A DNA stretch of 12,655 nt from Verrucomicrobiota bacterium. GTDB lineage: Bacteria > Verrucomicrobiota > Verrucomicrobiia > Limisphaerales > CAZBKV01. The translations under genes were made by a program, and so were the position numbers. The stretch spans positions 1-12,655 of the forward strand of contig JAGHDA010000291.1 in assembly GCA_021160185.1 (NCBI GenBank), written 5' to 3'. The notes beneath the pieces are model-generated. The model saw nothing but the letters and a program-made list of their open reading frames with translations. It searched no databases and was not told where the DNA came from. Within the stretch, counting starts at the first letter, position 1, and the number at the start of each line of letters is the position of its first letter. This document shows positions 6,732 to 12,655 of this stretch, piece after piece.

Positions 6732-8033
6732 GTGAGTTCGCTGGGAGCCATTGATGCGTCTGGCGTGCTGGCCGTGATTATGGGCGGCGGGCGCGGGACG
6801 CGCCTTTTCCCCCTGACCGCGGAGCGATCCAAGCCGGCCGTCCCGCTCGCCGGCAAGTATCGGTTGGTGGATATTCCCATTTCCAACTGCATCAACTCGA
6901 GCATCCGACGCATCTTCCTCCTGACCCAGTTCAACTCCGCCTCCCTCCACCGGCATGTCCGTCAGTCCTATCGGTTCGACCGGTTCAGCCGCGGTTTCGT
7001 GGAGATCATGGCCGCCGAGCAGACGCCCACCAGTTCTTCGTGGTACGAAGGCACAGCCGACGCGGTGCGAAAGAATCTTTCCCACCTCCGCGCCCTTGAT
7101 TTCGACTACGTTCTGATTCTCAGCGGCGACCAGCTCTATCGCATGGACTACCGGGATCTGCTCCTTCATCACGTGGCCAGCGGCGCCGAGGTTTCGGTGT
7201 CCACCACCCTGGTCGGCCGGGCGGAGGCTCCTTCCTTCGGCGTGATGCAGGTCGATCCGGGGATGCGGATCGTCCGTTTTGAGGAAAAACCCCGGGAGCC
7301 GGAATTGCTGGACTCGCTGCGTCTGGACCCCGAGTCGCTGCGGCGTCTGGAGCTGCCTGAAGATCAGGAGTGGTATCTGGCTTCGATGGGCATCTACCTG
7401 TTCAACCGGTCGGCCCTGGAAGAGCTTCTGGACAATGACTATACCGATTTCGGCAAGCATATCATTCCGATGGCCATCGAGCGCAAACGCGTCTTCGCCT
7501 ATGCGTTCAAGGGTTATTGGGAGGACATCGGGACCATCCGCTCCTTTTTCAAGGCGAATCTCGACCTGACCGCCGACCTGCCCCGGTTCAACTTCTTCGA
7601 CATGGCGGCTCCGATCTACAGCCGTCCTCGGGCCTTGCCCGCTTCGAAAGTCAACAGCGCCGCCATTGATCACGCCGTCATCGCCGACGGGTGCATCCTC
7701 AATCGCTGCGCCGTGGCCTATTCGGTGATCGGCCTGCGCACCGTGGCGCGCGAAGGCGCCCGGATCCATCGCTGCGTGGTGATGGGGGCGGACTATTACG
7801 AAAGCCGGGAGTCGATCGAGAAAAACGCCCAGGCTGGCAGGCCGCCCATCGGGGTGGGCCGCAATTGCCGAGTCGAGAACGCCATCGTCGACAAAAACGC
7901 GCGGATCGGGGACAATTGCATCCTCTCTCCCGAGGGCAAGCCGGAGAATTTTGACCATGAGCTCTACTACATTCGCGACGGCATTCTGATCCTCCCCAAA
8001 AACGCGGTGATTCCCCACAACACGGCGATCTGA
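6732..8033 (+). CDS. glgC: Glucose-1-phosphate adenylyltransferase (ADP-glucose pyrophosphorylase)
   Basis: Makes ADP-glucose from ATP and glucose-1-phosphate, the committed and allosterically controlled step of bacterial glycogen synthesis. The protein has 433 residues. The N-terminal pyrophosphorylase domain shows GGGRGTRLFPLT (18-29), SKPAVPLAGKYRLVDIP, SNCINS, YEGTADAVRKN and ILSGDQLYRMDY. FEEKPRE carries the glucose-1-phosphate lysine at residue 186. The C-terminal part, with repeated short strands (NAIVDKNARIGDNCIL) and the end YYIRDGILILPKNAVIP, is the left-handed beta-helix domain. PLAGKYRLVDIPISNCINS and the C-terminus resemble plant and cyanobacterial enzymes more than E. coli GlgC. 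The start is GTG with a strong Shine-Dalgarno. It heads a tight operon of Kdo/LPS genes, with kdsA starting 16 nt after its stop; no glgA or glgB is nearby. Confidence 0.95.
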   Translation: MSSLGAIDASGVLAVIMGGGRGTRLFPLTAERSKPAVPLAGKYRLVDIPISNCINSSIRRIFLLTQFNSASLHRHVRQSYRFDRFSRGFVEIMAAEQTPTSSSWYEGTADAVRKNLSHLRALDFDYVLILSGDQLYRMDYRDLLLHHVASGAEVSVSTTLVGRAEAPSFGVMQVDPGMRIVRFEEKPREPELLDSLRLDPESLRRLELPEDQEWYLASMGIYLFNRSALEELLDNDYTDFGKHIIPMAIERKRVFAYAFKGYWEDIGTIRSFFKANLDLTADLPRFNFFDMAAPIYSRPRALPASKVNSAAIDHAVIADGCILNRCAVAYSVIGLRTVAREGARIHRCVVMGADYYESRESIEKNAQAGRPPIGVGRNCRVENAIVDKNARIGDNCILSPEGKPENFDHELYYIRDGILILPKNAVIPHNTAI

Positions 8034-8049
8034 AAGCGTGGTTTCGGCG

Positions 8050-8871
8050 ATGAAGGTTTCTCAAAGTGAAATTTGGCGGCGTCTCCGCAACAGGAAAGTT
8101 TTTTTTCTCATCGCCGGGCCGTGCGTGATCGAAAGCGAGGAGCTGTGTCTGGAAACAGCCCGGCGGCTGAGCAGGCTGGCGCGCCGGCTTGGCTTCGCTT
8201 TTGTCTTCAAGGCCAGTTATGACAAGGCCAACCGCTCCTCCATCCGTTCCTTTCGCGGCCCCGGTCTGGAGAAAGGGCTCAAGATCCTCGCCCGCGTGCG
8301 CGAGAGCGTGGGCGCGCCGGTTCTTACCGACGTGCATTCTTCGGAAGAGGCCGAGCGGGCCGGCAGGGTGGCGGACATTCTCCAGATCCCCGCGTTTCTT
8401 TGCCGGCAGACCGACCTGATCGCGGCGGCGGCTCGAACCGGGCGCATTCTCAATGTGAAAAAGGGGCAGTTCCTCGCGCCGGAGGACGCCCGGCACATTC
8501 TCGAAAAGGCCAGGGCCAACGGGGCGCGGCGGGTGATCCTTACCGAACGAGGCGCGGCTTTCGGCTACCATAACCTGGTGGCGGACATGCGGGCCATTCC
8601 CATCATGCAGGCCCTGGGCGCGCCGGTGGTTTTCGACGCCACCCACTCGGTTCAGCTTCCAGGCGCGGGGGGAGAGACCTCTGGCGGCCAGCGCCAGTTC
8701 GCTCCGATCCTTGCCCGCGCCGCCATGGCCGCGGGGGCGGACGGGCTCTTCGTCGAGACCCATCCGGACCCCGATCGCGCTTTGAGCGACGGGCCGAACA
8801 TGATCCCTCTGGCCCGAATGCCCGCCTTGGTGAAAAGTTGCATGCGCGTGCAGAAAGCAGTTTACGGATGA
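8050..8871 (+). CDS. kdsA: 3-deoxy-8-phosphooctulonate synthase (Kdo-8-P synthase), metal-dependent type
   Basis: Condenses phosphoenolpyruvate with arabinose-5-phosphate to Kdo-8-phosphate, the first committed step to Kdo. The protein is 273 residues. IAGPCVIESEE has a cysteine at residue 25, where the metal-independent E. coli enzyme has asparagine. The other ligands are present: His199 in DATHSVQLPG, Glu236 in FVETHPDPD, and Asp247 in ALSDGPNM. The spacing between these four residues equals that of Cys11/His185/Glu222/Asp233 in Aquifex aeolicus KdsA. Other family motifs are FKASYDKANRSS, LTDVHS, NVKKGQFLAP and ERGAAFGYHNLVADMR. DAHP synthase is excluded by the KANRSS motif. ATG 8050 is preferred; GTG 8038 would add four residues, and neither has a good Shine-Dalgarno. 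An 8-base T run (8099-8106) encodes part of VFFL. It overlaps kdsC by 4 nt. Confidence 0.96.
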   Translation: MKVSQSEIWRRLRNRKVFFLIAGPCVIESEELCLETARRLSRLARRLGFAFVFKASYDKANRSSIRSFRGPGLEKGLKILARVRESVGAPVLTDVHSSEEAERAGRVADILQIPAFLCRQTDLIAAAARTGRILNVKKGQFLAPEDARHILEKARANGARRVILTERGAAFGYHNLVADMRAIPIMQALGAPVVFDATHSVQLPGAGGETSGGQRQFAPILARAAMAAGADGLFVETHPDPDRALSDGPNMIPLARMPALVKSCMRVQKAVYG

Positions 8872-9488
8872 ACAACAAACCTGCTTGTCCGCCGGAGGCC
8901 GCCCCCGAGCAGGCCTGGAAGGAGATCGATGTCGCCGGAGCGAACGCGGCGGCCCTTGAGGAGATTCCTCCGCCGATCCTTGCCAAGTTCAAGGAGGTCA
9001 AGCTGTTCCTTTGCGACGTGGACGGCGTGTTGACCGACGGCGGCATCTACATGGGCGAGGGCCGCGAGTTGAAGCGCTTCCACGTCCGCGACGGGCTTGG
9101 CCTGCGGCTGCTTCAGCGCCAGGGGATTCCGGTGGGCTGGATCTCGCACCGCCCCTCCGAGGCCACCGCCGAACGGGCCCGCGATTTGGGGGTGGACTTC
9201 CTGATCCAGAAGCCGGAGCGGAAGAGGGACGCGGTAGAAGAGATTCTCAGGCGGACGGAGCTTCAGTGGCGCGATCTTTGCTACATGGGCGACGACGTTG
9301 TGGATCTGGGCGTTCTGCGCCGCGCCGGCCTGGCGGTGACGGCGCCGGACGGGTTGGCCGAGGCGAAGCAGTTGGCTGACTACGTGACCCGCGCCCCGGC
9401 TGGGAGCGGCGCGGTGCGGGAGGCGGCCGAGTTGATCCTTCGCGCCCAGGGCAAATGGGCGTCAGTGATTCGCGAATATGCCGACTGA
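8868..9488 (+). CDS. kdsC: Kdo-8-phosphate phosphatase (HAD family)
   Basis: Removes phosphate from Kdo-8-P to give free Kdo, the substrate for CMP-Kdo synthesis. The 206-residue protein shows the HAD motifs: nucleophile DVD at residues 50-52 in LCDVDGVLTDGG, motif II serine 93 in WISHRPS (most KdsC proteins read ITGR here), and GDDVVDLGVL at 141-150 with the metal-binding aspartates. GSGAVREAAELIL near the C-terminus matches the KdsC tail. About 44 residues precede the first core strand, longer than in E. coli KdsC (188 residues total); this extension is Ala/Pro/Glu-rich and has no recognised domain. The start overlaps the kdsA stop as ATGA, typical of translational coupling. Its own stop overlaps the next gene by 11 nt. 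A YrbI-type phosphatase for another nonulosonate is the main alternative, but the kdsA partner settles it. Confidence 0.93.
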   Translation: MNNKPACPPEAAPEQAWKEIDVAGANAAALEEIPPPILAKFKEVKLFLCDVDGVLTDGGIYMGEGRELKRFHVRDGLGLRLLQRQGIPVGWISHRPSEATAERARDLGVDFLIQKPERKRDAVEEILRRTELQWRDLCYMGDDVVDLGVLRRAGLAVTAPDGLAEAKQLADYVTRAPAGSGAVREAAELILRAQGKWASVIREYAD

Positions 9489-11409
9489 GCTTGTTGTTCT
9501 GAACCGGATTGCCGCTGCCGCGGCGGTTGTTTTGGCTGCGGGGAGCGTCTTGGCTTCCGCCCCCGCCGCGAGGCCTTCCGCCAAGCCGGCGGCCGCCGTT
9601 CGCGGCCGGTTCCGCGTGCCCTTTTACGACTCCCGCAACCCCCAACGCCTCCTCTCCGAGCTCGCCGGCGAGGGCGCCAAGCTCGAACCGAACGGGCGCA
9701 TCCGGCTTCAATCCGCGCGGGTTTTCACCTTCGACGCGCAGGGCCGCACCAACTTGATTGTCTACGCCACCAATTGCGTTTTCGATCCCGCCCGACGCGC
9801 GGCCGAATCGGCCGAGCCGCTCCGGGTCGAATCGGGCGACGGCCGGCTCACCCTGGAAGGTCGGGGCTTTCTGTGGCGGCAGACGAACAATGCGCTGGTG
9901 ATCTCCAACGAGGTGCGGACCCTTTTGCGCCGTCCTCCGCCCGAGGGGCCTTTGCGGATCCAAAGCCGCCGGTTTGAGGCGAGGCTGGACCGGAACGAAG
10001 TGGAGTATTCGGGGGAAGTCCTTGCCTGGGACAAACGCAGGACAGTGCGCTGCGGCCGGTTGAGGGCCGCGCGGAACGAGCGCGGCGATTTCGAGCGGAT
10101 CGCGGCTGAGGAGGCGGTGCGCGTCCAGGACGCCGAAGTGGGCGGCGAAGTCCGCGCCGAACGCGCCCTCTATCTGGCGGGCGAGACGAGACGGATCGAG
10201 TTTGCCGGCGGGGCGCATTGGGCCGACGGGGCGCGCGAGGCCGCGGCGGACCGGTTTCTCATCCTTCCGGAGAAACGGGAGCTGCTCGCCACAGGCGCGG
10301 CGCGCATCCGCTTCCCCGCCGCGCCGGACAGCCTTCAGCCCGGCCCGTTGCCCGGCGCGCCGTCCCAGGAGACCGCTTCTTCGGCGGTGGAAGCGGCGGC
10401 GGAGTGGATCCGGGCCCTCCTGCCGCTTACCAACGGACCGTTGCGCGCTTTTCAGGCTCGGACCAACGTAACGATCCGCCTGCCTCGGCGCGGCATTCGG
10501 GCCGTCGCCCGCGCGGCCGACTACACTCCCGAGCAAGGCTTGTCGCTCCGCGGCGCGCCCGAATGGCAAGGCCCCGGTTGGCGGCTTCGGGCGGAGACGT
10601 TTCACCTCGATCCTCAAGGGCAATCCTTTGTCGCTGAAGGCCCGGTCTTTCTGAGGGTGGACGGTTCGGTGTGGGCTCTGCCGCCGAAGGAGGAAGGCAA
10701 GCCTGCCGTTGGGAAAAAGAAATCTCCGCCGCAATGGCTGGAGACACGCAGCCGCAGGCTCAGCTATGCCGCGAATGTCATGCGCTTCGAAGGGCCGGCG
10801 CGCGCGCGTTATCTGATCGCGGGCCGGGTTCGAACCGTGTTGGAAGCGGACTCGCTCTTCGTGCGGTACGAAGGCCGCTTGCGAAGCCTTCGCGCCGAAG
10901 GGAATGTGCGGATTCAGGATGAAGCGGGAGCTTCGGCAAACGCGGGGTCGCGGGAGCTGACGTGCGGGCGGGCGGAGGCGTTTTTTGACAAGACAGGCGG
11001 CTTGGAACGAATCGTTGCCCGGGACCGCGTCCGCGCTCGGCAGGAGGAGCCTCAATCCGGGGGCGGGTGGGTCACGACCTGGTTTCTTGGAGAGCGGCTG
11101 GAAGCCCGCTTTGCCCCGAAGACCCGCGCGCTGAAGGAGGCGATCGGTTCCGGGGGGACGCAGGTCATGCGGGGAGAAATTCTTGCTTTGGCTGAGCGGG
11201 TCGCGTACGACGCGGCGGCGGGGCGGTTCGTCCTGGACGGCGAACCGTGGGTATGGTTTCCCGACGGCCGCCTGGCGGGCGCGCGGCGATTGATCTGGGA
11301 GAGAGACACCGGCCGCGTGCAGGGCGAGGGCCGGTTTCGGCTGGCCTGGCGGGGGCGGTCGTTGACGAATCTGACTGTGCAAATGCCATGGGCGCGAGGA
11401 AAAGAGTAA
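9478..11409 (+). CDS. LptC/LptA-like periplasmic LPS transport protein with several OstA-type domains
   Basis: A 643-residue exported protein probably forming part of the periplasmic bridge that carries LPS to the outer membrane. Residues 1-28 look like a signal peptide or membrane anchor (R10, then an alanine/valine core, possible cleavage after ASA at 26-28). Residues about 45-155 resemble LptC (RIQSARVF-like strands, YATNCVFD, LTLEGRGFLW, ALVISNEVRTLL). Residues about 158-275 resemble an LptA/OstA unit (RIQSRRFEARLDRNEVEYSG, RLRAARNERGDFERIAAEE, AERALYLAGETRRIEF, AAADRFLIL). After a linker (278-322), similar strand patterns recur near 320-385, 421-528 and 560-640 (LAERVAYDAAAGRFVLDG). It sits exactly where lptC and lptA usually lie, between kdsC and lptB, and no separate lptA is present, so I infer a fusion. 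Domain borders are by eye. It overlaps lptB by 22 nt. Confidence 0.8.
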   Translation: MPTELVVLNRIAAAAAVVLAAGSVLASAPAARPSAKPAAAVRGRFRVPFYDSRNPQRLLSELAGEGAKLEPNGRIRLQSARVFTFDAQGRTNLIVYATNCVFDPARRAAESAEPLRVESGDGRLTLEGRGFLWRQTNNALVISNEVRTLLRRPPPEGPLRIQSRRFEARLDRNEVEYSGEVLAWDKRRTVRCGRLRAARNERGDFERIAAEEAVRVQDAEVGGEVRAERALYLAGETRRIEFAGGAHWADGAREAAADRFLILPEKRELLATGAARIRFPAAPDSLQPGPLPGAPSQETASSAVEAAAEWIRALLPLTNGPLRAFQARTNVTIRLPRRGIRAVARAADYTPEQGLSLRGAPEWQGPGWRLRAETFHLDPQGQSFVAEGPVFLRVDGSVWALPPKEEGKPAVGKKKSPPQWLETRSRRLSYAANVMRFEGPARARYLIAGRVRTVLEADSLFVRYEGRLRSLRAEGNVRIQDEAGASANAGSRELTCGRAEAFFDKTGGLERIVARDRVRARQEEPQSGGGWVTTWFLGERLEARFAPKTRALKEAIGSGGTQVMRGEILALAERVAYDAAAGRFVLDGEPWVWFPDGRLAGARRLIWERDTGRVQGEGRFRLAWRGRSLTNLTVQMPWARGKE

Positions 11410-12269
11410 AACGCCGCCCTGCGAAGACTGTTCCTGAGAAGCGCGCCGGCTCGGGGGCCGCGCGGTCCTCTGCGCCGGTTGTTTCCGCGCCTCCAGCGCC
11501 GAAGCCGGCGGCGGAGCCTCTACCGCGCGGCGCTTCTGCGGAGGGGTCTCCGTTGCTTCGCGCCGAGGGGTTGGTCAAAAGCTACCGAGGCCGGCGCGTG
11601 GTGAATCGGGTGCATATCCAGGTTCAAGCCGGTGAAATTGTCGGGCTTCTGGGCCCCAACGGGGCGGGCAAGACCACTACGTTCAACATGGTGGTGGGGC
11701 TCACGCGGCCGGAGGAAGGCGAGGTCTTTTTCAAGGGCGAGACGGTCACCCGCCTGCCGATGCATCTGCGGGCCCGCAAGGGGATCGGCTACTTGACCCA
11801 GGAGCCTTCGGTGTTTCGGAAGCTGACCGTCGAGCAGAACCTGCTTGCGATCCTGGAGACCTGCCGAATGAGCCGCGAGGAGCGGCGGATGCGGCTTCGC
11901 TGCCTGCTGGAGGAGCTGGATCTGGATCGGCTCGCGAAGCATATGGCCTACACCCTCAGCGGCGGAGAGAAACGCCGGCTGGAAATCACCCGCGCCCTGA
12001 TTCTCAGTCCTTCTTTGATGCTGCTTGACGAGCCCTTCAGCGGGATCGACCCGATCGCGGTTTACGAGGTGCAGAAGATCCTCCGCCGTCTCCGGGAGCG
12101 CGGGCTGGGCATCCTGATTACCGATCACAACGTGCGTGAGACCCTTAAGCTGGTGGACCGAGCCTACCTCATCCACAAAGGCGAGGTGGTGTGCGAGGGA
12201 GACGCGGATTTTCTGGTGAACGACCCGAAAGCGCGGGACATTTACCTGGGCCCGGAGTTCAACCTGTAA
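11388..12269 (+). CDS. lptB: LPS export ABC transporter ATP-binding protein LptB
   Basis: Cytoplasmic ATPase that powers LPS extraction from the inner membrane with LptF/LptG. The core matches E. coli LptB closely: KSYRGRRVVN, IVGLLGPNGAGKTTTF (Walker A, lysine 95), GIGYLTQEPSVFRKLTVEQN (Q-loop), LSGGEKRRLEI (signature), LMLLDEPFSGIDPIAV (Walker B), ITDHNVRETL (H-loop) and the C-terminus YLGPEFNL. From ATG 11388 the protein has 293 residues, of which the first 55 are a basic then Pro/Ala-rich extension with no counterpart in E. coli LptB (241 residues). An in-frame TTG at 11553 has GGAGGGG six bases upstream and would give a 238-residue protein of standard size, so the start is uncertain. lptF/lptG are not in the window. 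hprK follows after 28 nt. Confidence 0.95.
   Translation: MGARKRVKRRPAKTVPEKRAGSGAARSSAPVVSAPPAPKPAAEPLPRGASAEGSPLLRAEGLVKSYRGRRVVNRVHIQVQAGEIVGLLGPNGAGKTTTFNMVVGLTRPEEGEVFFKGETVTRLPMHLRARKGIGYLTQEPSVFRKLTVEQNLLAILETCRMSREERRMRLRCLLEELDLDRLAKHMAYTLSGGEKRRLEITRALILSPSLMLLDEPFSGIDPIAVYEVQKILRRLRERGLGILITDHNVRETLKLVDRAYLIHKGEVVCEGDADFLVNDPKARDIYLGPEFNL
11540..11546 (+). promoter_or_regulatory. Possible internal ribosome binding site for a shorter LptB
   Basis: GGAGGGG ends 6 nt before an in-frame TTG at 11553. Starting there gives an LptB of the usual length beginning LLRAEGLVKSYRG. The upstream ATG 11388 lacks a clear Shine-Dalgarno. It may be a coincidence within a GC-rich coding sequence. 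Confidence 0.4.
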
Positions 12270-12286
12270 AGCCGGGTCCGCGGATT

Positions 12287-12294
12287 GGAGGAGG
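12287..12294 (+). promoter_or_regulatory. Ribosome binding site for hprK
   Basis: GGAGGAGG lies 3 nt before ATG 12298; its first GGAGG is 6 nt from the start, a normal spacing. This supports the hprK start and indicates independent ribosome loading rather than coupling to lptB. Confidence 0.75.
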
Positions 12295-12297
12295 CCC

Positions 12298-12655
12298 ATG
12301 CCGCCGAACAAGCAAATCACGGTGGCCGATTTTTTCGAGGCGGCGCGCGAGGAGCTGCAGATGACCCTGATCGACGGCGAACGGCATCTGCGCCGCGTGA
12401 TCCGCGAGCCCACGGTCAATCGCCCCGGCCTGGCTCTGGCAGGGTGCGTGCGGTTCTTCGCCTGGCGGCGGGTGCAGGTCTTTGGGAGCGCCGAGGTGTA
12501 TTACCTGCATTCTCTCTCGCCTGCGGAGCGGGAGGCCAGAGCGCGCCGGCTGTTCGAATTCCGAATCCCATGCGCCGTCTTTTGCCGGAATCTGCGCCCG
12601 GAGCCGTACTTCAAGGAGCTGGCCCTGCGCGCAGGGGCACCCCTGTTCCGTTCGC
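12298..12655 (+). CDS. hprK: HPr kinase/phosphorylase, N-terminal part (3' end missing)
   Basis: Bifunctional enzyme that phosphorylates or dephosphorylates a serine of the phosphocarrier HPr, linking PTS state and metabolite levels to gene control. Only the first 119 codons are in the window. They match the HprK N-terminal domain: ITVADFFEAAREEL, then REPTVNRPGLALAG (family: LNRPGLELAG), RRVQVFGSAEVYYLHSLSP (family: RIQVLGKTE..FL..L), and RLFEFRIPCAVFCRNLRP with APLFRS at the edge (family: IP.L.T before the kinase domain). The kinase P-loop and the signature region lie beyond the window, so whether it is active cannot be seen. A strong Shine-Dalgarno precedes ATG. It is the last visible gene of the glgC-kds-lpt operon, a position echoing the proteobacterial lptB-rpoN-hpf-ptsN region. 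Confidence 0.88.
   Translation, partial: MPPNKQITVADFFEAAREELQMTLIDGERHLRRVIREPTVNRPGLALAGCVRFFAWRRVQVFGSAEVYYLHSLSPAEREARARRLFEFRIPCAVFCRNLRPEPYFKELALRAGAPLFRS

Noticed and set aside
6693..8018. 441-codon minus-strand open frame opposite glgC
   Set aside because: It is the antisense shadow of a clear glgC, shows no family motif, and would run through the glgC promoter.
9247..11382. 711-codon open frame on the minus strand, antisense to the LptC/A-like gene
   Set aside because: Long stop-free antisense frames are expected opposite GC-rich genes. The product has no recognisable domain and is full of Arg/Pro/Gln, while the plus strand has a coherent operon gene.

Overview
This is a GC-rich window packed with core genes. 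Protein similarity judged by eye points to a Gram-negative bacterium of the PVC group, most likely Verrucomicrobiota. The signs are a Rho with an APPRTGKT P-loop, a eukaryote-type UDPGP-family UTP:glucose-1-phosphate uridylyltransferase, a plant/cyanobacteria-like ADP-glucose pyrophosphorylase, and a Kdo/Lpt gene set ending in HPr kinase. The phylum call is inference; the Gram-negative (LPS-making) call is strong because kdsA, kdsC and Lpt genes are present.

Layout. Positions 2-4993 hold four plus-strand housekeeping genes: the 3' part of rho (2-1051), a UDPGP-type UGPase (1158-2567), gcvT (2735-3892) and hemB (3983-4993). They are separated by gaps of about 90-170 bp that carry inverted repeats and promoter-like sites, so they look like separately started units. 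A tRNA-Thr(CGU) follows at 5102-5176. Positions 5177-5609 have no convincing gene and contain a likely terminator for mtnP, which runs leftward from 6485 to 5610. The 246-bp divergent gap 6486-6731 holds a strong dyad and a clear promoter for the next operon.

From 6732 to the right edge runs one tight plus-strand operon: glgC, kdsA, kdsC, a 643-residue fused LptC/LptA-like periplasmic protein, lptB and the start of hprK. Four of its junctions are very close or overlapping: a 16-nt gap, then overlaps of 4, 11 and 22 nt. kdsA and kdsC make free Kdo (the sugar joining lipid A to the LPS core). The OstA-repeat protein and LptB belong to the machine that moves LPS to the outer membrane. glgC (glycogen synthesis) at the head and hprK (phosphorylation of HPr) at the tail bracket this envelope block with carbon-storage and carbon-signalling functions.

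I found no CRISPR array, insertion sequence, phage gene, toxin-antitoxin pair or defence cassette, and no clear new system. The most noteworthy items are the multi-OstA-domain LptC/A fusion, the AT-rich perfect inverted repeat in front of gcvT, the apparently leaderless hemB promoter, and the glgC-kds-lpt-hprK gene order.
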